NCBI GenBank assembly: GCA_009746045.1
Contig: RPFO01000089.1
Coordinates: forward strand, 1,103,364-1,167,363
Direction: 5' to 3'
Origin: Mesostigma viride
Taxonomy: Eukaryota > Streptophyta > Mesostigmatophyceae > Mesostigmatales > Mesostigmataceae
Length of the DNA: 64,000 bases
The notes below the pieces were generated by a model. That model had not been told where the DNA came from. It made no database searches and saw nothing but the letters and a program-made list of their open reading frames with translations. Of the stretch, positions 11,076 to 21,057 are shown one piece after another. How positions within the stretch are numbered: position 1 is the stretch's first letter; each line of letters starts with the position of its first letter. The translations under genes were made by a program, and so were the position numbers.

Positions 11076-12524
11076 TTTCCAACTGTGCAGAACCTGTGGA
11101 TGAGCTGCCAGAAGTTCACCAGCTGCTCAGATTGATGTTTGTCCTCAAGCTCAAGGAGGTTGATGGTGTCCAGGTGCCACATGTCAGACCAGTTGTAACC
11201 GAGTATCATGGCACTGGCCAGTTGTTAGATGAGGAGCTCTATACTCCAGGGATGCTGCATGACACGTGGAGGATTCTGCTGTGTATATTTCTGTCTTTTC
11301 TGGTTAAGGGTGTGCCCTATAGCTCTGTGCTGATTGATTTCAAGAGGGCTTTTCTCAAGGGTGACCAAGATCAGGCTAGGCAGACTTGGAGAGATATCCC
11401 TCCTTTCTTTGTGACTGTACCTGCTGTATGGAGAGCAGAGATAAAGGCCAGGTACCTGAGAATTCTGAAAGGGTTGGAAGGTCTCAGGTCCAGTCCCATT
11501 ATCTGGAGAAAGAGCCTAGAGAAATTCTTGAAGAATACTTGTGGGTTCTGTGTCTCCAGTGGATCCCTGTTTGTTCCAAGGGTCCTACAATGGCCTTCCT
11601 GTCTTTGCCTCACTGCATGGTGATGACCTGCATCTCATAGGTCCACCAGACTGGGTTGAGGCTGTCTTGGCTAAGATCCAGAAGCGGTTTGAGCTGGGTA
11701 AGATACAGCACATGGTGGAGAATGAGCCTATGGTCTTCTGTGGCATGCAGGCTACGTTGTTCCAAGCCAAGGGCTCGTGGTTCATCAGGATGGAGGGTGG
11801 TAAGGACTACCCACAGCAGATTGTAGATGCATTGCAGGAGCCCATCACGCAGGCTAGGTGTGCTACCATCAGGGGCATGCTGGCATGGCTTGCAAGTATA
11901 TGTGCCCCTGACTTGCTGGTTCTGAGTCGACTTACTGATTCCCAGCTGGTTGAGGTGGGTGCTGAGAGTGTGGTGCAGGCTGTCATGATGTCTCCCCCTC
12001 TCATACTGGGTCCTGTGGATTTGTACAAGCCCCTTGACATGGTTCTCTATGTAGACAGTTCTATGGACAATAGGAAGGTCACAGAGGTCAGGGGCCGGGC
12101 AGCAGCATTAGTTACCCTGGAGCAAGATCACACCTCACTTGTTACCTGGTACAGTCGGTTGCAGAACAGGGTTACACCCAGCAGTGATATTGCTGAGTGC
12201 AGGGCAATCTGTGAAGGGCTGCATACTGCTCTTTACTTGAGGGAGCTCTTCTACCAGCTATGTCAAGTGGCTTCCTGTAGGTTGCAGCTGCACACACTGG
12301 TGAGGACTGATAGCATGGGCATGGTGCAATTTGTGCACAGGCAGCTGGCCAGGAGCAGGGACCTTGACTACTTGTTGCTCAAGGAGATGTCCTACCTAGC
12401 TCACATTGAACATGTGCCTGGTGTGGACAACCCTGCAGATGCCCTCACCAAGCTGGAGGAGAAGGCGGAGAGGCAGTACCCCCTGCTCCGTGGGCTCATG
12501 GACCCCTTACACGGGCGGCCATAG
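11024..12524 (+). pseudogene. Copia-1 reverse transcriptase and RNase H (frameshifted)
   Basis: Continues pol in a new frame from about 11000. The RT N-half (FVLKLKEVDGVQ) is followed by the first catalytic Asp in VLIDFKRAFLKGD (about 11331) and LKGLEGLRSSPIIWRKSLEK. Another shift near 11540 leads to PCLFQGSYNGLPVFASLHGD and the catalytic pair HGDD (about 11616-11630; copia usually has YVDD). RNase H follows with its four acidic residues: VLYVDSSMD (12049), IAECRAICEG (12193), VRTDSMGMVQ (12307) and GVDNPADALTK (12422). Ends at a stop at 12522-12524. Cytoplasmic cDNA synthesis is the family role. Confidence 0.8.
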
Positions 12525-13512
12525 AGACCAGGCCTTGCTTCAGCTTGGGTGCCCCCAGTGGGCTGCTTGACCAAAGTACCAAGTGGTGACTGGTGCTTAC
12601 TGGTTGACAGCCGGTCCTTCAGGGTTAGGTACACCCTCCTGGACAGGAGTTGGTGTGGAATGTCACTCCTACCAGCTGAGAATCATGCCTGGCCCTCCCC
12701 ATGGGGTTCAGAAGAGTCGCCAGGACTTAAGTCGACGCCTTTGGCCTCAAACAGTTAGGCCATGCAAGGGCAACCCGAATGTTGGTTCTTACAGGTTGCT
12801 GTATATATGTTTTCTAGTGCTTGTTTCCAACCTGTTGCTAATAAAGAACCTGGTTGTGTGACCATGTGGAACATGGTTGCCAGGGGGCCACATTCTGGGT
12901 TATATAATGCTTGAATAAAACATAATCATGTCATGTCATTCTCATGTTGTTCCATGGTTGTAATGTTTCTCTTGTGTAAAGTTCCAGGTCACCTATAAAC
13001 CTGGAGGTTGGGGTGGGGTTCAATTCCCCAGCAGAGCCACAGCCTGGCATGAGTGATTCCTGGGCTTAACACCCAGTGAAGACATGGGCTCCCCAAGGAG
13101 GCAGTATTTGCCTAGGTGCTACCTGTGTTCTTTGAGCAAAGGGAAAGGCTGGCCAAGGCGGGCGCCATAAGAACGGGCGCCTGTGATAACTGTGAAAGAT
13201 CAGGAACTCACAATAGTACGTTCTTGGCATCCTGTAATCCCAGCCATTGGACTAGGTAATGTGCCTTGACTTTAATCCAGCACCAAGTTCCCAAGGAAAG
13301 GTTGGGAGCTGACCAAGGGGTCAGGGGATAACCTGGGGTGACCTCTGATTCACTGGCCAGTACACCTAGCCTGGTCCAAGGGCAGATATGTTGTTACCCA
13401 AAGGAGGCAGGAACCTGGGCCCTCAAAGGTCTGATCAACCTCAAGGGACCAAGCGGTCTGTGGCTGAGTGGGCACAAGCAAGGTTAGGTTTATTTCAAGC
13501 TGGTCCAGCTCC
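12525..13512 (+). other. Copia-1 3' non-coding region
   Basis: No ORF. Around 13010-13030 is TGGGGTTCAATTCCCCA, a perfect tRNA T-arm-like hairpin. The stretch from there to about 13210 (PuPy motifs, GGCGCCTGTGATAACTGTGA) is shared in diverged form with 39855-40075. Confidence 0.5.
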
Positions 13513-13530
13513 AAAAGAAGAAAGGGTTGG
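13513..13530 (+). promoter_or_regulatory. Copia-1 polypurine tract
   Basis: AAAAGAAGAAAGGGTTGG immediately precedes the 3' LTR, the expected place for the plus-strand primer. Confidence 0.7.
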
Positions 13531-14179
13531 AGTTAGCATTTTGGGCAACCAATATGCTAAGTGGATGCAGTTTGGAAAGACCTTTCCAACGCCGTGCTGA
13601 CCGCCTGAAACAGACAAGGGACAAGAAAGATATGAGGTCCCGAAGTCCTAGCCGTCCGTGGCCGACTGAGGTACAGTCCTCTGGTGTAGTGGACAGGACA
13701 CGTGGCAGGCCGTGCCTGCGCAGGCTTAGCCTGACTATCACGTGACTGTGGTCCACGTAGACCAGAAGAGCAGCAGCCTGTGACTGGTGGACTACAGGAA
13801 CTGGCACAGGTCTGCAAGGATACTAGGCCTTGCAGGCTTGTGACAGGTCCTGTACTTCCTAGGTTGCAGAGTCTAGGCAAATCCAGTTCGTCCTGGCTCT
13901 GCACTGATGCCAGTGGACGTTGAGGATTTGCTTGCCTGCCTGCACGTGCCTCGTCACACCGATGGGAACGAGGAACAACGCAAAGGATATAGCTTGGTCA
14001 TGGGGGATGACCAGCTATCTTGGCAAGCACGAACCGAGGCTCCCACATTGGTCGTGGAACCGCTCACCGTGGTCGTGGCTTGGTGCACGGGTTAAAAGGT
14101 TGCTGCCTTTGCAACTTTGGCTCATCCCGTTGTGTGGCGCGAGAGACCAGGAACTCACAGTTCTGGCTGTTCGCTAACT
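13531..14179 (+). repeat. Copia-1 3' LTR
   Basis: AGTTAGC...GCTAACT, same length as the 5' LTR with one noted substitution. Followed by the GACGC target duplication. Confidence 0.9.
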
Positions 14180-14520
14180 GACGCCCGTCGAGGGCGATGA
14201 CGGTGACGCCGTCACCGTCATCACCCTCGACGGGCCAACATCTAAACTCTTCTCTTAATCAACAAACTATATTACCAATAGCCGCCGCCTGTCAAACAGA
14301 TCCTATTCATCACGCGCGTCAACGCCCCGTCATCGCCCCGTCATCGCCCCGTCATCGCCCCGTCATCGCCATGCCGAGGGCCAACCTCATAACTCTTTAT
14401 TGGGAGTAATAGTAAACGACCTATATTACCAATAGCTGCCGCCTATCAAACAGGTCCTTTCCATCACGCCCGTCGAGAGCGATGACGGTGACGGCCGTCA
14501 CCGTCATCGCCCTGCCGGCA
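14180..14520 (+). repeat. ~130-bp minisatellite, right part
   Basis: Continuation of the array at 5516-5723, with further units containing TATATTACCAATAGCCGCCG and repeated CCCCGTCATCG. Two units carry a long GATGACGGTGACG hairpin in place of the CGTCAACGCCCC segment. Confidence 0.75.
14184..14234. repeat. 51-bp near-perfect palindrome
   Basis: Arms of 25 bp (CCCGTCGAGGGCGATGACGG and its inverse) meet with essentially no loop and one mismatch. A weaker copy lies at about 14467-14510. Confidence 0.8.
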
Positions 14521-15640
14521 TTGCCATACAAGAAGAAGCTCTCGATCCGAGGTATAGACTACCTCGGGTATCATCATCGTAATTGCTAGCATCGAGATCA
14601 TTCATACCTACCGACGATGGCCAGCTGCAAAAGAAAAATGTCGACCAACAGACAGGACCTATCGCCGGGAACCCTCAAGGCAATAAGGGCGAGACAGGCT
14701 TTCACCGTTAAGTAAAGTTGTCCACATCGTGCTAAGGAATTTGTGCTAATCTATGAGTACCTATATGGACACTTTGTCGCATTTTTTACATGGCAAATAA
14801 GCGATGTATGTGTCATGTAGGCTGCCATTGGTGCATGCATGCATGGGCCAGCAATGATGGTCAGAGGTACATTGTGCCTATGAGATAACCATCGATTTGT
14901 TGATCAGCAAGTGATTCATTACGTGAGACAACAATATGTTTGGGGGCTAAGCTTCTTACATTGGTCACATGGCCCGCCATAATTGTTTTCTTATGTGTTT
15001 AAGGTTAGGGCTCTGTTCATGACTGAACGTCATGAACGCGCTCTATTCATGACATTGATTAATTGATTTTAATTAGTCTCATGTCCATGTTGGGGGACCG
15101 GGATCTCTGAATTCCCCAACGAAGATATAGTGGAAGTCACCCCAAGATCGACGTCAATATCCGTCAAGACGTCAATAACTACATGTATGTCCACAGCTCA
15201 GCTAGTAGTCTAAAATATGGGCCTCGAGTTAATCTTGCACGCAAGCAATGCCTATCATCAAGGATTAATTAATGCCTATCAACAAGGAGACAATCATGCT
15301 TGTTAAATTTCCTAGGACCCACAACTGGGGGGTCGTAGTCTTTGACAATGTCCGCCTGGGCAACGCTACTAATCCTACATATCCGAGGTCCCATGTCTGA
15401 ATAAGAGGGGTTGAGCGGATGACGCCAACAGTGTCTGAGCTCTGCATGTCAGCTAAAATCATATCGCGGAGACAAACATATGGCGGTATGTCCAATGTTG
15501 GCCACTGCGTCGCCTAACAGGTTCGTTCTTACATGGTCGGCAAGGGCCTGACCATGTAAGAAGATATCTCCCTGGCTGGCCAGTCCACAAGGAACCAGCA
15601 GGGACCTCATCTGAATCAACCTGATTTATTAACTAACTAC
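14521..15640. other. AT-rich stretch, no gene recognised
   Basis: Unique, AT-rich sequence with few ORFs; the longest, about 76 codons - at 15265-15495, has no recognisable domain. Confidence 0.3.
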
Positions 15641-15813
15641 TTAATTCATTTATTAAACTCATGCCCCCATTAGGGAGTCAAGGAGCATTAGTTAACCCCG
15701 ATTCATTCGTTCATTAAACACGTGCTCCCGTTGGGGAGTCACGGAGCACCGAAGTGCTTTTAATCCCTGTGTGTGCACAACAGGAGAAAGGGCAGAGACC
15801 CCCAGTCTCCTTC
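15641..15813 (-). repeat. Two LINE/SINE-type 3' ends with conserved core
   Basis: Two copies of the core CTCCCGTTGGGGAGTCACGG, the first diverged (15660-15690), the second exact (15722-15750), each preceded on + by TTAA-rich sequence that would be the tail on -. From 15722 the copy continues through GAAGTGCTTTTAATCCCTG to about 15813 and is an inverted duplicate of 55783-55880. Confidence 0.6.
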
Positions 15814-15992
15814 ATGCCTAAGGCATGCCACAGCTGCATTCGGGAACGCTAGCTAAACGGACACGCTAACGATCCGGCAATCTGTGGGTGCAAGAAGACC
15901 CATGTGAGCATGGCCTAACACTAGGAGCGTGGGCAAGTAATCTCATCATAGCCAGGACGTAGCATGGCTGTACTAGGACTATACCCCGATCA

Positions 15993-16219
15993 ATGGATGG
16001 ATGGATGGATGGATGGATGGATGGATGGATGGATGGATGGATGGATGGATGGATGGATGGATGGATGGATGGATGGATGGATGGATGGATGGATGGATGG
16101 ATGGATGGATGGATGGATGGATGGATGGATGGATGGATGGATGGATGGATGGATGGATGGATGGATGGATGGATGGATGGATGGATGGATGGATGGATGG
16201 ATGGATGGATGGATGGATG
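15993..16219 (+). repeat. (GGAT)n microsatellite, about 225 bp
   Basis: Pure tetranucleotide array beginning just after CCCCGATCA, which resembles the CCCCGAT that precedes the arrays at 33873 and 38470. Confidence 0.95.
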
Positions 16220-17940
16220 TCAGGCTTGTCTTACATCATGCAGTGCATGGAACTTTGGTGCTGGAGGGTTAATTGTGGCCCGGTCTAGTTTAGCTTCAGT
16301 GCTCTCATGTCGGCCTTCATTTGTAATTATTTGAATGCATGCCCATTGGGCCATGCATAGTGTATATTTTTTATGCATGCACGCCCATTATGTATCGCTG
16401 GGTCCATCCCATCAATGCTTGTTTATTGCCAGGTCTGGTGTAAGTAAGTTATTACTTGCGTGTCATGCGCATGGGCATGTTTAGAGTACTATGCTAATCT
16501 CTTTAGAAACATAATTACACGGAAGTTACAAATCTCATCTGCATCATGCCCCAAGACACTACATCAAAGAATCAAATAAAATTATAACATGCCTCCATTG
16601 GGAGATCATGCAGCACATGCATATTCCTTGCTGATCTGGGTAGAGGTGGGTCAAGCCGCGACATCGAAATAAGCTAACTCTAAGCTATCTAGTCTACAAA
16701 ATACTAACTACACTTCTCCCCAAAGCGCCCCTTTCGCTTTGGGGGAGGGGGCTTACCCACATGGGCTGGCGTGTGAGCCGGGACATTGGTCTTCCACCTC
16801 TTCTTGTTCTGCATAGGAACAGAGAGCGAAGAAATGCGGTGTGGGGACCCCTTCTCGTGGTAATGCGTTACATGTACTCCCCACCGGGCTTTGCTCTTCA
16901 TGGGTTCATAAAGACAACAATTATTCAGTAAGAATTTAATAAATTAGGAACATATATCCGTTGGGAGTCACTGTTACACATATACCTGAAAAGGGGCATA
17001 TGATTTTAAATACATTCTGAGCTACAACCTGCACGTGCATGGGTTTAGTTAACTGGCACCTATACTAGAGGCCTGACATGGGGTGGAGCTTCAGTGCTTC
17101 CCCGCCTTCTCCTTCTCCCACACTGGGTGCTCCGCGTCCTTCTTCTCCGGCCCTGCCCATGGGTGCACCGGCCCCGCCTCCTCCTTCTCCTCACGGGACG
17201 ATTCGCGCTCCACGCATGGCTGCAGCATCAGTTAGCACGGGCAAGACATAGCAGTAACCGCGCTATGGCTGTTCTAGCACCAGCCTAGCAGACTGCCATG
17301 ATCACTCAGCAAACCCACGACAGCTAAACCCTTGGCTGTCACAACCAGTCCATGCATCATTAAGTATGGGTACAGGGAAAGCTTCCCGCATATCCATGGC
17401 CATATGGATGGCAGCAACACAACGACTTGCCCCCTAGCCCCCCGTGCACACACAAAAACGTGGGTCGTGGCTTCCACGCCCCATCCGCCATGCATGACAG
17501 CGCGTACCTTACTCGCATTCACACCGGGCTGCATCCCAGCGCCGTTGCTGTCCCCATGTGACACGTCGGCTGATTAAGCAGATACACAGCAGAGTCTGAT
17601 GTAAACCGCTAAACCCCAAACCCATGCAGACCACAGTCAAGGACGCGTGCATGTCAAGCCATGCCAATCGTGAACCGTACAGCAATTTCCTTTTCAAGCC
17701 TGAAGAGGTGGATAGCAGATAGTAGCCTGGAAGAGGTTACAGGGGCACATGTCCATTAGCGAGCGGAACAACACAGCTCCCACCCTACAAGCGTACCGCA
17801 CAATGTCCTCCTGCAATTGTCTGCCGATCTCCCAATCCCGCAGACATCTCCACTGCTCTCATGGCGATTGCAAATGCTTCATGCCGCAGACATCTCCACT
17901 GCTCTCATGGCGATTGCAAATGCTTGATGCCGCACCTCTG
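16220..17940. other. No intact gene; possible last exon on the minus strand
   Basis: Mostly unstructured. A minus frame at 16901-16704 (HTPAHVGKPPPPKRKGRFGE, ending in a stop) could be a terminal exon or retroelement C-terminus; the words AGCTATCTAG beside it also occur next to LINE 3' ends near 34220 and 38735. At 17835-17930 a 43-bp segment (CAGACATCTCCACTGCTCTC) is tandemly duplicated. Confidence 0.3.
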
Positions 17941-17941
17941 C

Positions 17942-19155
17942 TTACAGCAGAAAAGCTTCCTCCGGGCGAGGCACCTGACTGGAACCAACACCCATTCTTT
18001 GGCTTGACAACGTGGCCATGACAGCATCGTGAATCTGCTTCGCCAACGCCCACACATCAGGACCCGCGCCCTGCACCGCCATGGCCACAGGCTGCACCGC
18101 TGCAATCGATGCAGCATTCACTGCCTGCGCCGCACCATGTACTGCATGCACGAAAGCCAATGCTGGCTCGGTTATCATGGTCTTGCCCGATTCCTGCTGC
18201 TTCTTATTCTTCGATGCGGTCATGCGCACTTTATACCCCTTCCTCTCCAAGCACGCCTTCAGCACCTGGTTCGTGCGGTGCTGAATATGCTTCTGAAGGC
18301 GCGCCTTCTAAACACGAAATGTTGGCAATGTATGATTCTCAAACGGCATGATAGGCACATAATCAGTCCCATTAATTGCTTTGCGGCAGTCAATGCACCA
18401 GAACACCTGTTGAAAAAAGAAGGTTATGCACGCTAGCGATTACCCGCGGCAAGAAGCAATCAACACACCTCGCTAACAACTGCAACCACAATGTAATTCA
18501 TGACGGGCCACTCACCGCTAGCCTGCTCTCCTGCTTCAATGTCTCCCCATTCTCAAGGCCTCCATCGTAAACCTCTCCGTCTTCACCATCGTCATCGTCT
18601 TCCTCTTCCTCCACTCCGACGTATCCGTGCTTCCTTTTCCTAAGATACCTAGGGTTGTTCAAGTCGTATGTGCGGCGTTGGCACACTTCCAACAAAATTT
18701 TGGCCGCCTCTACCCATTACCATTTATTCGTACTATCATAACATATCCAGGCGTTTGAAAAATCATTCCCTCGTTCGAACTTCTACGCCTGGGTGTCCAT
18801 GGCGAGGCAGTCACGACGGGACGCAGATGCACAAAAATAAAACAAGGCGACATCCCTTCAATCATTGACCAAAGAACAGAATATGCGCAGAACTTGGATT
18901 TCAACACCACGCACCCATTACCAGCGAGCACGGCTGGCCTGCAACCGCCATCATTTCATAACCAGAAGCCAGGGCCCACACTCCATCCCGTTACCTCATC
19001 TTCCACGCACGGCTTCCGCTGCTTCCCTCTGCTCTTTCTCATTCTCCGCCAGCAACCTCGCCTTCTCCTCGTCCAACAATCCACTAAGAATAAAATCCCC
19101 TCTATTGGACGCCATTCAGACGAACTTTGCTAGCGTCTTTTCACCGGCCCCAGCA
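17942..19155 (-). pseudogene. Decayed multi-exon gene inside the CACTA-like element
   Basis: Protein-like pieces line up on the minus strand: MASNRGDFILSGLLDEEKAR with a following coiled-coil-like segment (about 19153-19045); FERGNDFSNAWICYDSTNKW (about 18775-18716); VEAAKILLEVCQRRTYDLNN followed by an acidic run (about 18710-18520); CIDCRKAINGTDYVPIMPFE, then a stop, then KARLQKHIQHRTNQVLKACL and an Ala-rich tail (about 18400-17942). In-frame stops interrupt it; one comes from a 6-bp tandem insertion (TAATGG). It may be the host transposon's own gene or a captured gene. Function unknown; exon limits are approximate. Confidence 0.35.
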
Positions 19156-19389
19156 CACATAATCTATAGCCGCTTACTGACAACGGCCGACAACGACAAC
19201 TGCTGAATAGGCGAAAAAGGCTGATAACTACATTTTTATATTTCGCTGCATTTGCTAATAGACACGCACGTTCTCCCACTTCTCCATTACAATATAATTA
19301 TCCATCTGGCCGTGTACAGGCTAAGATCCCCGAAGTAACTTACTGAAACGTATCTTACAGCATCGGATCACTGGCACCTAATCTACAGG

Positions 19390-19567
19390 TGGTAGATTAC
19401 CAACCAAGACCCGTCGCGGTAATTTACTCCGTTGGTAATGTACTACCAAAGATGTGCAGTCGTAACGTTACTTTTAGTTACGGCTAGTAAAATTACTACC
19501 TATCACCCTACGTCGTAATGATTACGGCCTTGGATCTCACGCCTCGGATCTAGGTAGTAAGATAAGA
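19390..19567 (-). repeat. Right subterminal repeats
   Basis: Irregular TAATTTACTCCGTTGGTAAT, GTAACGTTAC and TAATGATTACGG words just inside the right CACTA end, less regular than the left-hand set. Confidence 0.5.
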
Positions 19568-19622
19568 CCTCGTAATTTACGCCTCGGATGCTTTTTACCA
19601 CCCTCGGACGAAAAGTATAGTG
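19568..19622 (-). repeat. Right 55-bp terminal inverted repeat (CACTA)
   Basis: Exact inverse of 726-780; ends ...AAAAGTATAGTG at the host junction. Confidence 0.75.
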
Positions 19623-20536
19623 TGGTTTCGGAGAAGCACTGCACGGGGCCTTCGTGGCACAAAGGTACAAGTACGAGCGCGATGGGGCGCGGCCGGCTGC
19701 GTATGTTTGGGAGCCTGGCAAAGTGGTGGAGGTGAAGCCGAAGCTCAAGGCCCCTTACGGCACGCGGTTTGTGGAGCGCGATGGGGGCTCGCAAATGCTG
19801 TTTGTTGACTTTGCCACGATGCATTACGGTGACGCCGAGGGCAACGAGAATGCGTGGGTCCTTCTGGGCAACGTCACTGACGACGACCTTCGAGGCGCAC
19901 GTGCGAAATTGAAGGAGAGTTGGGGGCCAGCAGAGGAGAAGGAGGAGGTGTCGGATGAGTATGTACCGGCCAAGCGAGCGCGGGCGCCACCCAAGGAGAA
20001 GGCGTCTGCCGGTGCTCCCTCCGCGCCAGCGATCCCGCCTGCCTCTAGCTCTTCGACCGCAACGGCGTCTGCCGGTGCTCCCTCCGCGCCAGCGATCCCG
20101 CCTGCCTCTAGCTCTTCGACCGCAACGGCGTCTGCCGGTGCTCCCTCCGCGCCAGCGATCCCGCCTGCCTCTAGCTCTCCGGCCGCAACAGCGTCTGCAG
20201 GTGCTCCCTCCGCGCCAGCGATCCCGCCTGCCTCTAGATAGCCCTTCGCCCGCAATGGCGTCTGCCGGTGCTCCCTCCGCGCCAGCGATCCCGCCTGCCT
20301 CTAGCCCTTCGCCCGCAACGGCGTCTGCCGATGCTCCCTCCGCGCCAGCAATCCCGCCTGCCTCTAGTCCTTCGCCCGCAACGGCGTCTGCCGATGCTCC
20401 CTCCGCGCCAGATCTCACCGAGGCGGAACTGGAGCTTGCCGCGATCAAGGCCATGATGGCAAAAGCGCAGCGGAAAGTTGAGCTGGAGCGGCAAGCAAAG
20501 GAGTCCCTGAGTCAGACTCCTGATCCGGTAATTTAG
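19623..20536 (+). pseudogene. Right half of the split repeat-protein gene
   Basis: Opens directly at the transposon end, with no start codon, and continues the frame of 2-724: joined across the insertion it reads ...ERPGPG|FGEALHG.... A globular part follows (RYKYERDGARPAAYVWEPGK, VERDGGSQMLFVDFATMHYG, NAWVLLGNVTDDDLRGA), then six to seven 21-residue repeats (ASAGAPSAPAIPPAS...), then a charged helix (LTEAELELAAIKAMMAKAQR) and a stop at 20534-20536. Frame 1 ends prematurely at the TAG at 20236-20238, where one repeat has four extra bases (ATAG); the downstream repeats and C-terminus continue in the shifted frame. Family not recognised. Confidence 0.55.
20002..20418 (+). repeat. 63-bp coding minisatellite
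   Basis: Units of GCGTCTGCCGGTGCTCCCTC + CGCGCCAGCGATCCCGCCTG + CCTCTAGC... repeat every 63 bp and encode 21-residue Ala/Pro/Ser units. One unit carries a 4-bp insertion at about 20235. Confidence 0.85.
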
Positions 20537-21057
20537 TGGAATGTTTTTTCTGAAGCACGTTTTAGCTATGTAGTGATGTGGTGTTGTCACACCCAATTGC
20601 CATGTGCGTATATTTTTGTTACTCATGTATGTATCACTCTCATGCTAGGTCATGCATCATACCCACAGGCATAACCCATTTCACCATAGGATGTTTTGCT
20701 GGGCAACAACTATCTGCCGTGCCTGACTGCCCCCCCCCCCCTGCCTTGCTGCCCTTGTGTCCTCTTCAATGGTGGTGCTCTGTGTGCCTGCAGGCCTCCA
20801 GAGCATGAGTGCTGGCAACTGTGTGGCTTTGTTCATGCAAAGAAGCATCATTGATCATGATGACACCTGAAGAAGAAGTAAATTAATTGGCTGGGCTTGA
20901 TGCGGCCTGTGTTATTTCACAATGGTGTAAACGTATCGATGAGACGCCCAATGTGGGGCTAAATCCTCATTGTAAATCAAGAGAGACAACTGTTAATGGG
21001 ATGTATTATTATTTCTAATAAAGAAACCATTTGGAATGATGGCCTGTTAAGCTGTTC
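20537..21057. other. Downstream of the split gene; no gene seen
   Basis: Contains a C14 run near 20731 and several TGTAA words (for example near 20927 and 20972), the usual green-algal polyadenylation signal, which suits a 3' untranslated region. Confidence 0.35.

Larger units (their letters stand above)
5724..14179 (+). mobile_element. Copia-1: complete LTR retrotransposon, 8.46 kb
   Basis: Two 649-bp LTRs (5724-6372, 13531-14179) differ at one position that I can see (5944 A versus 13751 G), so the insertion is recent. The 5-bp duplication GACGC flanks it (5719-5723, 14180-14184), and joining the flanks rebuilds a unit of the surrounding minisatellite, which fixes the boundaries. A purine tract precedes the 3' LTR. 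Coding order is unknown ORF, gag with CCHC knuckle, integrase, aspartic-protease-like domain, RT, RNase H. RT-RNase H at the 3' end is Ty1/copia-like, but protease after integrase is not. The frame is broken at several places. Confidence 0.9.

Noticed and set aside
13010-13035. tRNA gene
   Set aside because: Only a T-arm-like hairpin; acceptor and D arms cannot be formed.
19537-20454. 305-codon minus ORF (GGIAGAEGA / RRDRWRGG repeats)
   Set aside because: Antisense reading of the 63-bp coding repeats of the + strand gene.
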